Origin: Aquipseudomonas alcaligenes_A
GTDB taxonomy: Bacteria > Pseudomonadota > Gammaproteobacteria > Pseudomonadales > Pseudomonadaceae
NCBI GenBank assembly: GCA_048595745.1
Contig: CP184361.1
Strand: one strand, 5' to 3'
Length of the DNA stretch: 64,000 bases
Of the stretch, positions 41,838-50,529 are shown piece after piece; position 1 is the first letter of the stretch; each line of letters opens with the position of its first letter. A program made the translations under genes and the position numbers. The notes beneath the pieces were generated by a model. It saw only the letters and a program-made list of their open reading frames with translations, ran no database searches and was not told where the DNA came from.

Positions 41838-42386
41838 TCAGTCGCGGATCAGGCTGAGGAACTCGCTGCGGGTGGCGGCGTTTTCGCGGAACTCGCCGAG
41901 CATCACCGAGGTGACCATGGAGGAATTCTGTTTCTCCACGCCGCGCATCATCATGCACATGTGCTGGGCCTCGATCACCACGGCGACGCCCAGGGCGCCG
42001 GTGACCTGCTGGACGGCCTCGGCGATCTGCCGGCTGAGGTTCTCCTGGATCTGCAGGCGGCGGGCGTACATGTCGACGATGCGCGCCACCTTGGACAGCC
42101 CCAGTACCTTGCCGCTGGGAATGTAGGCCACGTGGGCCTTACCGATGAACGGCAGCAGGTGATGCTCGCACAGCGAGTACAGCTCGATGTTCTTCACCAG
42201 CACCATCTCGCTGTTGTCGGAGCTGAACAGGGCGCCGTTGGTGACTTCCTCGAGGGTCTGCTGGTAGCCCTTGCACAGGTACTGCATGGCTTTGGCCGCA
42301 CGCTTGGGGGTATCGAGCAGGCCTTCGCGGGAAACGTCTTCGCCGAGTTGACCGAGAATGGCGGTGTATTGCTGTTCCAGGGACAT
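41838..42386 (-). CDS. folE: GTP cyclohydrolase I
   Basis: FolE converts GTP to 7,8-dihydroneopterin triphosphate, the first step of folate and tetrahydropterin synthesis. The 182-residue product matches the short bacterial form. ELYSLCEHHLLPFIGKAHVA (about 68-87) carries the zinc Cys and the active-site His pair. GLSKVARIVDMYARRLQIQE and AQHMCMMMRGVEK supply the second zinc Cys and substrate site. It is a single gene on the minus strand. P. aeruginosa has more than one folE copy; which one this corresponds to cannot be settled from the sequence alone. Confidence 0.96.
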   Translation of the reverse strand: MSLEQQYTAILGQLGEDVSREGLLDTPKRAAKAMQYLCKGYQQTLEEVTNGALFSSDNSEMVLVKNIELYSLCEHHLLPFIGKAHVAYIPSGKVLGLSKVARIVDMYARRLQIQENLSRQIAEAVQQVTGALGVAVVIEAQHMCMMMRGVEKQNSSMVTSVMLGEFRENAATRSEFLSLIRD

Positions 42387-42553
42387 GGGAATTCCAATCG
42401 AAATTGCAGCCCGGCAGGGTAGACGGCGCGCGACGCGCTGGCAAGTGTGCAGCGCCTTGGCGTTTAACCCCGTGGACTTGGCAGATTTGCGGGCTGCCGA
42501 ACAGGCGGCTGGCGATTAGTCTAGAGCAATAACTCTAATAATCGGGCGGCCGC

Positions 42554-43003
42554 ATGATGCAGACTCTCCATTCGCTTTCCCTGAGCCAGCTGCTGGCCCG
42601 CTATCGTCAGCTGCCGGCGGCCGAGCACCTGATCGGGCGCTGGCGCGCCGAATTCATCGGCCCCTGGTGGCTGCGCGGCAGCGCCGGGCCAAGCATCGCG
42701 CTGAGCGGCATGCCGGGCTGGTACGGCAAGCGCTTCGTCGATGCGCAGGCGGCGGTCAACCTGCGCCGCCGTGGCGGGCAGCTGCTGGAGCTGCTGCCGA
42801 TGCGCTACTGCACCCAGCCCTCCTGGCTCGACGGGCAACCCTGCGTGGCCCTGGATTACGGCCAGGCAACGCGCAGGCCCTGGCGCTGGGTGCGTGACGA
42901 GCTGCGCCAGCTCGACCCGCAGCACTGCCTGTGCCTGACCTTTGTCGACCTGCCGGGCCTGCGTCGGCTGGGCTTTCCTTTCCTGCTGGTGCGCGAGGCG
43001 TGA
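42554..43003 (+). CDS. Conserved protein of unknown function, coupled to a GMC oxidoreductase
   Basis: I do not recognise a named family with confidence. The 149-residue protein is rich in Trp, Arg and Leu and has no signal peptide or membrane segment. GMPGWYGKRF (about residues 53-62) resembles the WxGKRF piece of the GXWXG/DUF4334 group, but the rest is not clearly similar. Its stop overlaps the GTG start of the GMC-type oxidoreductase (GTGA), so the two are translationally coupled and probably act together. Two ATGs (42554, 42557) are possible starts. Confidence 0.6.
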   Translation: MMQTLHSLSLSQLLARYRQLPAAEHLIGRWRAEFIGPWWLRGSAGPSIALSGMPGWYGKRFVDAQAAVNLRRRGGQLLELLPMRYCTQPSWLDGQPCVALDYGQATRRPWRWVRDELRQLDPQHCLCLTFVDLPGLRRLGFPFLLVREA

Positions 43004-44565
43004 GCGGCGACTTCGATGTGCTGATCATCGGCTCCGGTTTCGGTGGCAGCGTCAGCGCCTTGCGCCTGGCCGAGAAAGGCTACCGGGTGGCCGTGCTGGA
43101 GCAGGGGCGTGAGCACAGCGCGGCCGATCTGCGGCGTGCCGGGCAGTCGATGCGGCACCTGCTGTGGGCGCCCGCGTTGGGGTTGCGCGGGCCGCTGGCG
43201 CAGAAGGTCTATCGCAATGTCGGGGTGGTCCACGGTGTCGGCGTCGGCGGTGGCAGCCTGGTCTATGCCGCCGTGTTGCTGGAGCCGCAGGCGGCGTTCT
43301 ACCGCGATCCGGCCTGGGCGGCGCTGGACGACTGGCAAGCCAGCCTGGCGGCACACTATCAGCGCGCCCGGCAAATGCTCGGCGTGGCCGACAATCCCTA
43401 CCCGGGGCAGCAGGACCACTGGCTGCAGCGCACGGCCACGGCACTCGGCGTGGCGCAGAGTTATGCGCCTGTGCCGCAGGGCATCTACTTCGGCCCGCCG
43501 CAAGCGCTGCCCGATCCGTATTTCGCCGGGCGCGGCCCTCAGCGCAGCGGCTGCAACCGCTGTGGCAGCTGCATCAGCGGCTGTCCGCAGGGGGCGAAGA
43601 ACAGCCTGGATCTCAACTACCTGTACCTGGCCCGGCAGCTGGGCGTGCAGGTGTTCAGCGAAACCCGGGTCAGCCATATCAGCCGCCACGGCGCGGGCTA
43701 TCGACTGCATCTGCGCGGCCGCACGCACGCGCTGCGCAGCCTCGACGCGCCCCAGGTGATCCTCGCGGCCGGCGTGCTCGGCAGCCTGGAGATTCTGTTC
43801 GCCAGCCGCGACCGCTACCGTACCTTGCCGCACTTGCCGGCAGCGCTGGGTGAGCATGTGCGCACCAACAGCGAGGCGATCGTGGCGATCCGTGGCCGGC
43901 CAGGCGTGGACATCAGCCAGGGCACCACCATCTCCAGCCACTTCCACGCGGATGCGCAGACCCACATCACGCAGAACCGTTTTCCGCGCAGCTACAACTT
44001 CATGCGCCTGTACATGGGGCCGCTGGTGGACGACACACGGCCGCTGAGGCGCGCGGCCAAGGTCGTGGGCGCGCTGCTGCGGCGTCCCTGGCACTGGCTT
44101 GGGCACTGGTTCACGGCCGTTTGGTACCGGCGCATCTCGGTGCTGACGGTGATGCAGCAGGCGGACAACCAGCTGGCCTTCGGTTACCGGCGCCGCGCGT
44201 GGCGTCTGGGGGCTTTTGCCCTGGAGTCACGTCTGTCGGTCGGCGCCGCCTCGCCCACCTACCTGCCACAGGCCAACCGGGCGGCGCGTGCCTTTGCCGA
44301 GGCCAGTGGCGGAGAGGCGCTGAATGTCCTGCCGGAAAGCCTGGGCAATCGCGCGGTGACGGCGCATCTGCTGGGCGGCGCGGTGATCGCCGGTTCGCCG
44401 GCGGAGGGTGTGGTGGATGCGCGGCACCAGGTGTTCGGCCACCCAGGGTTGTATGTGATCGACGGCAGCAGCATCCCGGCCAACGTCGGCGTCAACCCGA
44501 GCCTGACCATCGCCGCCCTGGCCGAGCGGGCGATCAGCCTGTGGCCGGCGCGGCAGGCGGACTGA
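43000..44565 (+). CDS. GMC-type FAD oxidoreductase (cholesterol oxidase-like)
   Basis: This 521-residue flavoprotein has the N-terminal FAD loop VLIIGSGFGGSVSALRLAEK (about 6-25), a GVGVGGGSLVYAAVLL flavin contact, and a C-terminal GMC end with LYVIDGSSIPANVGVNPSLT. A CNRCGSCISGCPQGAKNS block (about 185-202) looks like an Fe-S-type cysteine cluster, as seen in some cholesterol-oxidase-like and related oxidoreductases. There is no signal peptide, although a hydrophobic/arginine-rich patch (residues 350-385) could touch the membrane. It starts with GTG overlapping the upstream stop. The substrate is unknown; a sterol-like or long alcohol is a guess from the family. Confidence 0.85.
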   Translation: MSGDFDVLIIGSGFGGSVSALRLAEKGYRVAVLEQGREHSAADLRRAGQSMRHLLWAPALGLRGPLAQKVYRNVGVVHGVGVGGGSLVYAAVLLEPQAAFYRDPAWAALDDWQASLAAHYQRARQMLGVADNPYPGQQDHWLQRTATALGVAQSYAPVPQGIYFGPPQALPDPYFAGRGPQRSGCNRCGSCISGCPQGAKNSLDLNYLYLARQLGVQVFSETRVSHISRHGAGYRLHLRGRTHALRSLDAPQVILAAGVLGSLEILFASRDRYRTLPHLPAALGEHVRTNSEAIVAIRGRPGVDISQGTTISSHFHADAQTHITQNRFPRSYNFMRLYMGPLVDDTRPLRRAAKVVGALLRRPWHWLGHWFTAVWYRRISVLTVMQQADNQLAFGYRRRAWRLGAFALESRLSVGAASPTYLPQANRAARAFAEASGGEALNVLPESLGNRAVTAHLLGGAVIAGSPAEGVVDARHQVFGHPGLYVIDGSSIPANVGVNPSLTIAALAERAISLWPARQAD

Positions 44566-44571
44566 CGCGGC

Positions 44572-45132
44572 TCAGTCCTCGTCGCGGCCTTCCATCATGG
44601 TGCGCTTGAGCAGCACATAGACCGCGCCGGTGCCGCCGTGCTTGGCGAGGCAGGAGGTGAAGCCCAGCACCTGTGGGTGCTGGCGCAGCCAGGTGTTGAC
44701 GTGGCTCTTGATCATTGGCCGCTTGCCGTCCATGCGCGCGGCCTTGCCGTGGGTCACGCGCACGCAGCGTACTTCCATGCGCGCCGCCTCGGCGAAGAAT
44801 GCCCAGAGCGTCTCGCGGGCCTTCTCCACGGTCATGCCGTGCAGGTCAAGGCTGCCCTCGAACGCCACCTGGCCGGCCTTGAGCTTGCGCATCTGGCCGT
44901 CCTGCACGCCGTCGCGGGCCCAGTAGAGTTCGTCCTCGGCGCCGACGTCGATGACGAACTGGTCGGACAAGCCGTCCACCTTGACCGCGTCGGTCCTCAC
45001 CGTCGCCGCCTGGCGCAGGGTGTTCAGACGCTGGCGGTCGGTCTTCGGCTTGCCGGTGTCGGCGCGGTCATGGCTGATCGGCCTGACCCCGCGCACGGCG
45101 GACTGGAACAGGGAAAAATCGTCGTCTTGCAT
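44572..45132 (-). CDS. Smr-domain protein
   Basis: This 186-residue protein has a C-terminal Smr domain (about 95-175): LDLHGMTVEKARETL, VTHGKAARM and the C-terminal GAVYVLLKR. Smr domains are DNA or RNA nucleases; stand-alone forms of this YdaL/SmrA kind are common in Proteobacteria. The N-terminal half is charged and probably flexible. Start: ATG at 45132 (MQDDDFSLFQ); longer frames upstream are not conserved. In P. aeruginosa the same kind of gene lies close to prmB, as here. Confidence 0.9.
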   Translation of the reverse strand: MQDDDFSLFQSAVRGVRPISHDRADTGKPKTDRQRLNTLRQAATVRTDAVKVDGLSDQFVIDVGAEDELYWARDGVQDGQMRKLKAGQVAFEGSLDLHGMTVEKARETLWAFFAEAARMEVRCVRVTHGKAARMDGKRPMIKSHVNTWLRQHPQVLGFTSCLAKHGGTGAVYVLLKRTMMEGRDED

Positions 45133-45167
45133 GAATAGCCTCCACGGAAGAGGCCAGTTTACCGGCT

Positions 45168-45497
45168 TCAGTCGCGCTTTTTCAGCAGCTGTGGCGACAG
45201 GCTCAGCTCGTTGCCATGCTGCCTGCGCATGCGCCGGCGGCAACGGCGCCAGACGTTGATCCCGCCCCAGAGCAGGAACAGGCCGAACAGCAGCAGGGTG
45301 ATGGCGGCGCCGACACTGTCGTTCAGTGGGCCGAGTGCCGGCGGGCGGCCGAGCAGGGTGGCCGCGCCGGCCATGATCAGCAGCACGCCAAAGGCGGCAG
45401 ACAGCGCGGCGAGGGCGCCGAGAAAACGCCAGCGCCAGCAGCCAGGGCCGCGTGGGCGCAGGCGGCGTGCATCGAATCCGTCGTCGGACAGCTTCAT
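45168..45497 (-). CDS. Small two-helix membrane protein
   Basis: The 109-residue product has two hydrophobic helices (about residues 24-48 and 62-82) flanked by arginine-rich ends (RRLRPRGPG and RRCRRRMRRQ). I do not recognise the family. It lies 35 nt upstream of the Smr gene on the same strand and could be co-transcribed with it. Codon use matches the neighbours and a modest ribosome-binding site GAGGAAA precedes the ATG, which favours a real gene. Confidence 0.6.
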   Translation of the reverse strand: MKLSDDGFDARRLRPRGPGCWRWRFLGALAALSAAFGVLLIMAGAATLLGRPPALGPLNDSVGAAITLLLFGLFLLWGGINVWRRCRRRMRRQHGNELSLSPQLLKKRD

Positions 45498-45554
45498 TCC
45501 GATTTCCTCTTGGGTTATCGGCGCTATGACCGGCGACTGTCGCCGGGGTTCCGG

Positions 45555-46148
45555 TCAGAGCAGTGCGCGGGCCTGTGGTACGACCATCGCGTAGTTGTCG
45601 GCCAGGGCTGCCAGGGTCATGCGGTGCAGGTCGCGGGCCGGGATCAGTTCGTGCTGGTAGGGCAGGTCGCGGGTTGCGCAGGCGGCATCCACCAGGGTGC
45701 AGCGGTAACCATAGTCCTTGGCCGCGCGCACGGTGGTGCTGACACTGGAGTGGGTCATGAAACCGCAGATGATCAGGTCCAGATGGCCGAGCTGCTGCAG
45801 ATGCTCATGCAGGTCGGTGCCGGCGAAGGCGTTGGGCAGGCGTTTTTCCACCACCGGTTCGCCACCGAGCGGCGCCAGGCCTTCGATGAAGCGTCCGCGC
45901 GGGCCCTGCGGGTCGAGCAGGCCGCCAGGGATGCCCAGGTGGCGCACATGCACGACAGGGGCGCCGAGGTTGCGGGCAGCATTGAGCAGGGTGGCGATCT
46001 CGCTGATCGCGGCTTCCACGTCCGGCAGTTGCAGGGTACCGCTGCGGTACTCCTCCTGAGCGTCGATGACCAGCAAGGTGGCCTTGCCCAGGGTGGCCGG
46101 TGCATAACCGCGTCCGAGCAGCTGGAACAGGGTTTTCGGTTCGGACAT
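45555..46148 (-). CDS. Isochorismatase-like cysteine hydrolase
   Basis: This 197-residue enzyme of the isochorismatase-like fold has the catalytic triad elements ATLLVIDAQEEYRSG (Asp), the Lys in VEKRLPNAFAGTDL, and the nucleophile region LIICGFMTHSSVSTTVRAAK, where the usual Cys position reads Ser (GFMTHSSV against GxxTxxCV). True isochorismatases also lack the Cys, so the reaction type cannot be fixed. Divergent from prmB with a 110-bp gap. No signal peptide. Confidence 0.85.
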   Translation of the reverse strand: MSEPKTLFQLLGRGYAPATLGKATLLVIDAQEEYRSGTLQLPDVEAAISEIATLLNAARNLGAPVVHVRHLGIPGGLLDPQGPRGRFIEGLAPLGGEPVVEKRLPNAFAGTDLHEHLQQLGHLDLIICGFMTHSSVSTTVRAAKDYGYRCTLVDAACATRDLPYQHELIPARDLHRMTLAALADNYAMVVPQARALL

Positions 46149-46258
46149 GGTTGGGCTCCTGTGACGGCGATGTGTCTATTCTGTGCTTCCCGGTGCGATC
46201 TGTGAACCTTTGCCGCGGTTCCGGCTAGAATCGCGCACCCTTTCCTGAGGTGATAGCC

Positions 46259-47173
46259 GTGTCTGCATCCCGCCTGCGCACCGTGCGCGACCATATCCGC
46301 TGGGCCGTCAGCCGTTTCCACGAGGCCGGCCTGTTCTTCGGTCATGGCACCGACAACGCCTGGGACGATGCCCGCCAGCTGGTGCTGGGCGCATTGCACC
46401 TGCCCTTCGAGATCGCCGACGGCTACCTGGATTGCCGTCTGGAGGAAGACGAGCAGCAGCACCTGCTGGAGCTGATCCGTCGTCGTGTCGAGGAGCGCGT
46501 GCCCACCGCCTACCTGCTCGGTGAGGCCTGGTTCTGCGGCCTGCCGTTCGTGGTCGACGAGCGCGTGCTGGTGCCGCGTTCGCCGATTGCCGAGCTGATC
46601 GGCCAGCAGTTCGAACCCTGGCTACCGGCGCTGCCGGCGCGCATCCTCGACCTCTGCACCGGCTCCGGCTGCATCGGTATCGCCTGCGCCTATGCCTTCC
46701 CCGAGGCCGAGGTGGTGCTGGGCGACCTGTCCTTCGAGGCCCTGGAAGTGGCCAACCAGAACATCGAGCGGCATGGTCTGGAGGAGCGCGTCTATACCGT
46801 GCAGGGCGACGGCTTCGATGGCTTGCCGGGACAGCGCTTCGACCTGATCGTATCCAACCCGCCCTACGTGGATGCCGAGGACTTCGCCGACATGCCGGCC
46901 GAGTACCACCACGAGCCGGAGCTGGGCCTGGCCTGCGGTGACGACGGCCTGGATCTGGTGCGGCGTATGCTGGCCGAGGCGGCCGACCACCTGACCGAGA
47001 AGGGCATCCTGATCGTCGAGGTGGGCAACAGCCAGGTGCATGTCGAGGCGCTGTACCCGGAAGTGGACTTCACCTGGCTGGAGTTCGAGCAGGGCGGTCA
47101 CGGCGTGTTCCTGCTGGCGGCGGCGCAGTGCCGCGAGTACCAGAAGCTGTTCCGTTCGCGCGCCAAGGGCTGA
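46259..47173 (+). CDS. prmB: Ribosomal protein L3 glutamine methyltransferase PrmB
   Basis: PrmB N5-methylates a glutamine of ribosomal protein L3. It has 304 residues from the GTG at 46259; TGAGG at 46246-46250 is spaced 8 nt, while the in-frame GTG at 46250 overlaps that site. The N-terminal helical domain is followed by LVPRSPIAELI, SAM motif I LDLCTGSGCIGIACA (about 128-142), and the glutamine-methylase NPPYVD (about 199-204). It lies just upstream of aroC on the same strand, with one minus-strand gene between. Confidence 0.94.
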   Translation: MSASRLRTVRDHIRWAVSRFHEAGLFFGHGTDNAWDDARQLVLGALHLPFEIADGYLDCRLEEDEQQHLLELIRRRVEERVPTAYLLGEAWFCGLPFVVDERVLVPRSPIAELIGQQFEPWLPALPARILDLCTGSGCIGIACAYAFPEAEVVLGDLSFEALEVANQNIERHGLEERVYTVQGDGFDGLPGQRFDLIVSNPPYVDAEDFADMPAEYHHEPELGLACGDDGLDLVRRMLAEAADHLTEKGILIVEVGNSQVHVEALYPEVDFTWLEFEQGGHGVFLLAAAQCREYQKLFRSRAKG

Positions 47174-47190
47174 GTTCGGGCGGGCACTGG

Positions 47191-47248
47191 TAGCCCGGAT
47201 GCAGTCCGGGACCGAGCTGCCTGCTTCCCCCGGATTACATCCGGGCTA
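47191..47248. repeat. REP-like palindromic element after prmB
   Basis: TAGCCCGGATG (47191-47201) and its reverse complement CATCCGGGCTA (47238-47248) flank two inner CCGGG blocks. A related sequence lies at 52498. It resembles the TAGCCCGGAT repeats scattered in Pseudomonas genomes. Confidence 0.75.
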
Positions 47249-47347
47249 AGGGCCGAGCCGCGACAGCGCTTTCCACCTGAGTGCGTGTGGGGAGGGTTGG
47301 TGGAAAAGACCGAGGGTCGTTCCCCACCCTGCGACGGCCCAACTGAT

Positions 47348-48130
47348 CTAGCGCGTGGCGATCCAGATCAGCAGGCCGGCCTGGAACAAGGTCAGTGCCA
47401 CCAGGCAGGCGATGGTGAAGCGCAGCCCGCTGTCCTCGCGTTTGAGCATTTCGACACGATGCTCCAGTTTGCCGATCTTCACCTGTTGCTCGTGCAGGTT
47501 CTGGTCGGCCTGTTGCAGCATCGCGCCGCAGTCGAGCAGGTCGATCATCTGCACCTTTTCCCTGTTCCATTCCGGGTTTAGCACGCTGACCCGGCTGGCA
47601 CTGTAGCTGGCCTTGAGCTGAGCCAGGTCCTGGTAGACCACCTCGAAACCCTGGATACGCAGGACATGGTCTCGCAGCAGGCGTGCGTCCTCGCTGAGTA
47701 CATCCTTGACTGCCAGCGCCCCGCCTTCGACCGTGTAGCTGCCCCAGCGCTGGCGTGCCCAGGCGATGCCCTGGGCCAGCAGGAAGCGGCCGAGGCCGCG
47801 GTTGACCGGATCGATGGCCAGCCCCTTGTCGGCACCAAAGCGCACCTCGCGGATGCGGTGGTCGGCCCATACCTCCAGCAGGTTCTGTTCACGCCTTAGG
47901 CGCTGCCCCGGTACCTCTACGGCGAGTCGCAGCAGGCTTTGCTCGTCGCTGTGGCGTTCGGCGCGACCCAAGCGCACGAAGCGCAGCGGGCGCAGCCCGG
48001 TAGCGCGGTCGGTGGGCAGGGGAGCCAGGCGCAGCAACTGGAAGTGCTCCGCCTCCAGGCTTTCCCAGGGGTGGGGCGGCGGAGCCTGCTCGGTCTGTTC
48101 TTCGGGTTGTTGGGCGTCGGTATCGCTCAT
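47348..48130 (-). CDS. Conserved protein with GNAT-like core and C-terminal membrane anchor
   Basis: This 260-residue product has an acidic, proline-rich N-terminus (about 1-25) and a mixed alpha/beta core (about 30-175; FLLAQGIAWARQRWGSYTVE resembles the CoA-site helix of GNAT acetyltransferases, but no clear Q/RxxGxG/A loop is visible). A coiled coil follows (about 200-232, QNLHEQQVKIGKLEHRVEML), then one C-terminal transmembrane helix (ALTLFQAGLLIWIA). I do not recognise the family. Start: ATG at 48130 with AAGGA 8 nt upstream. Divergent from aroC. Confidence 0.7.
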   Translation of the reverse strand: MSDTDAQQPEEQTEQAPPPHPWESLEAEHFQLLRLAPLPTDRATGLRPLRFVRLGRAERHSDEQSLLRLAVEVPGQRLRREQNLLEVWADHRIREVRFGADKGLAIDPVNRGLGRFLLAQGIAWARQRWGSYTVEGGALAVKDVLSEDARLLRDHVLRIQGFEVVYQDLAQLKASYSASRVSVLNPEWNREKVQMIDLLDCGAMLQQADQNLHEQQVKIGKLEHRVEMLKREDSGLRFTIACLVALTLFQAGLLIWIATR

Positions 48131-48286
48131 CGCGGCGTCCTTGGGCATGCGTACAGGCATTATCGGCAAGTTTCGCCGCCACTGCAGGCTGGTCAACGGC
48201 CATTTGCCCGCTGCAGGTGAACTGGGCGTGCGCCGGCGGTATACTCGCCGACCTTTGTTCGAGGCAGATTTCGCGGAGCGCCCTGC

Positions 48287-49378
48287 ATGTCCGGCAACAC
48301 CTACGGCAAGCTGTTCACCGTCACCACCGCTGGCGAAAGCCACGGCCCGGCCCTGGTCGCCATCGTCGACGGTTGCCCGCCGGGCATCGAGCTGTCCCTG
48401 GAAGACATGCAGCGCGACCTCGACCGCCGCAAGCCGGGCACCAGCCGCCATACCACCCAGCGCCAGGAAGACGACGTTGTCGAAATCCTCTCCGGGGTGT
48501 TCGAGGGCAAGACCACCGGCTGCTCCATCGGCCTGCTGATCCGCAATACCGATCAGAAGTCCAAGGACTACTCGGCGATCAAGCACCTGTTCCGCCCGGC
48601 CCACGCCGACTACACCTACCACCACAAGTACGGCATCCGCGACTACCGCGGCGGTGGCCGCAGCTCGGCGCGCGAAACCGCCATGCGCGTGGCCGCCGGC
48701 GCCATCGCCAAGAAGGTGCTGGCTGGCCTGGGCATCCAGGTGCGCGGCTACATGAGCCAGCTCGGCCCGATCGAGATCCCGTTCAAGACCTGGGACTGCG
48801 TCGAGCAGAACGCCTTCTTCAGCCCCGACCCGGACAAGGTGCCGGAGCTCGAGGCCTACATGGACCAGCTGCGCCGTGACCAGGATTCGGTGGGCGCCAA
48901 GATCACCGTGGTCGCCGAGGGCGTGATGCCGGGCCTGGGCGAGCCGATCTTCGACCGCCTGGACGCGGATCTGGCCCACGCGCTGATGAGCATCAACGCG
49001 GTCAAGGGCGTGGAAATCGGCGCCGGCTTTGCCTGCGTGGCCCAGCGTGGCACCGAGCACCGCGACGAGCTGACCCCCGAGGGCTTCCTGTCGAACAACG
49101 CCGGCGGTATCCTCGGCGGCATCTCCAGCGGCCAGCCGATCATCGCCCACCTGGCGCTCAAACCGACCTCCAGCATCACCACCCCGGGCCGCTCGATCGA
49201 CGTCGACGGCAACCCGGTGGACGTGATCACCAAGGGCCGTCACGACCCTTGCGTCGGCATCCGCGCCACGCCCATCGCCGAGGCGATGATGGCCATCGTG
49301 CTGCTCGACCACCTGCTGCGCCACCGCGCGCAGAACGCCGACGTGCGGGTCAACACCCCGGTGCTCGGCCAGCTGTGA
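48287..49378 (+). CDS. aroC: Chorismate synthase
   Basis: AroC makes chorismate from EPSP using reduced FMN, ending the shikimate pathway. It has 363 residues. All three family signatures are present: GESHGPALVAIVDGCPPGI (about 15-33), GGGRSSARETAMRVAAGAIA (about 123-142) and RATPIAEAMMAIVLLDHLLR near the end. The product opens MSGNTYGKLFTVTT. Its stop overlaps the GTG start of the following MFS gene (GTGA), so the permease is translationally coupled. Confidence 0.98.
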   Translation: MSGNTYGKLFTVTTAGESHGPALVAIVDGCPPGIELSLEDMQRDLDRRKPGTSRHTTQRQEDDVVEILSGVFEGKTTGCSIGLLIRNTDQKSKDYSAIKHLFRPAHADYTYHHKYGIRDYRGGGRSSARETAMRVAAGAIAKKVLAGLGIQVRGYMSQLGPIEIPFKTWDCVEQNAFFSPDPDKVPELEAYMDQLRRDQDSVGAKITVVAEGVMPGLGEPIFDRLDADLAHALMSINAVKGVEIGAGFACVAQRGTEHRDELTPEGFLSNNAGGILGGISSGQPIIAHLALKPTSSITTPGRSIDVDGNPVDVITKGRHDPCVGIRATPIAEAMMAIVLLDHLLRHRAQNADVRVNTPVLGQL

Positions 49379-50529
49379 CCGCCCAGCCGCTGCCGTACTG
49401 GCGGCTGTCCGCGTTCTACTTCTTCTACTTCGCCATGCTGGGCGCCACCGCGCCCTTCCTGCCGCTGTACTTCCAGCACCTGGGCTTCGCCCCGGCGCGC
49501 ATCGGCGAGCTGGTGGCCATTCCCATGCTGATGCGCTGCCTGGCACCCAACCTGTGGGGCTGGCTGGGCGACCGCAGCGGCCAGCGCCTGCGCATCGTGC
49601 GTTTCGGTGCGCTGTGCACGCTGCTCAGCTTCGCCCTGATCTTCGTCGACCAGGGCTACGCCTGGCTGGCTCTGGTGATGGCGCTGCACGCCTTCTTCTG
49701 GCACGCCGTGCTGCCGCAGTTCGAGGTGATCACCCTGGCCCACTTGCGCGAGCAGAGCGCGCGCTATTCGCAGGTCCGTCTGTGGGGTTCGATCGGCTTC
49801 ATCGTCGCGGTGATAGGCCTGGGCGAGCTGTTCGAGCGCTTCAGCCCCGCGCTGTTCCCGGCGATGGTGGTGATGATCCTCGCCGGCATCCTGCTCGGCA
49901 GCCTGTGGGTGCCCAACGCGGTGCCGCAGGCGCGGGCCGGGCAGGGCGGCGAGGGCGGTTTCCTGGCCCAGCTGCTGCGCCCGGGCGTACCGGCGTTCTT
50001 CCTCTGCGTGGCGCTGATGCAGCTGTCACACGGCCCGTACTACACCTTCCTGACCCTGCACCTGGAGCGGCTCGGCTACGAGCGAGGCTTTATCGGCCAG
50101 ATGTGGGCGCTGGGCGTGGTGGCGGAGATCGTGCTGTTCCTGTTCATGGCGCGCATCCTCACGCGCTTCTCGGTGCGCTGGGTGCTGGCGGCCAGTTTCC
50201 TGCTGGCGGCGCTGCGCTGGCTGCTGCTGGGCAATCTGGCCGACCACCTGGGTGTGCTGCTGTTCGCTCAGCTGCTGCATGCCGCCACCTTCGGCAGCTT
50301 CCACGCGGCGGCCATCCATTTCGTCCAGCGCAGCTTCGGGCCCAACCAGCAGGGCCAGGGCCAGGCGCTGTACGCGGCGCTGGCCGGCACCGGTGGCGCC
50401 CTCGGCGCACTGTATGCCGGCTACAGCTGGGAGAGTCTGGGCGCGGCCTGGACCTTCGCCATCGCCAGCTTGGTCGCCCTGGCCGCGGCATTTATCATTG
50501 CCATCCGTTTGCACGAGGAGCGGGCATGA
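49375..50529 (+). CDS. MFS permease, phenylpropionate permease (HcaT)-like
   Basis: This inner-membrane transporter of 384 residues has 12 predicted helices. YWRLSAFYFFYFAMLGATAP and RLWGSIGFIVAVIGLGELFE are typical of the LacY/HcaT-like MFS_1-like group. Start: GTG at 49375 (MTAQPLPYW) overlapping the aroC stop; the open frame extends upstream but in arginine-rich shadow sequence. Its own stop overlaps the mtnB start (ATGA). The tight coupling to both aroC and mtnB does not fix the substrate. Confidence 0.86.
   Translation: MTAQPLPYWRLSAFYFFYFAMLGATAPFLPLYFQHLGFAPARIGELVAIPMLMRCLAPNLWGWLGDRSGQRLRIVRFGALCTLLSFALIFVDQGYAWLALVMALHAFFWHAVLPQFEVITLAHLREQSARYSQVRLWGSIGFIVAVIGLGELFERFSPALFPAMVVMILAGILLGSLWVPNAVPQARAGQGGEGGFLAQLLRPGVPAFFLCVALMQLSHGPYYTFLTLHLERLGYERGFIGQMWALGVVAEIVLFLFMARILTRFSVRWVLAASFLLAALRWLLLGNLADHLGVLLFAQLLHAATFGSFHAAAIHFVQRSFGPNQQGQGQALYAALAGTGGALGALYAGYSWESLGAAWTFAIASLVALAAAFIIAIRLHEERA

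Noticed and set aside
45555..46148. Enterobactin-type isochorismatase (entB/phzD)
   Set aside because: No siderophore or phenazine genes nearby and no aryl-carrier domain; only the fold can be called.
48160..48167. TTATCGGC (a perfect sigma-28 -10 on the minus strand) before the gene starting at 48130
   Set aside because: No acceptable -35 at 11 nt, and the gene has no link to motility; GATAAT may equally be a sigma-70 -10.
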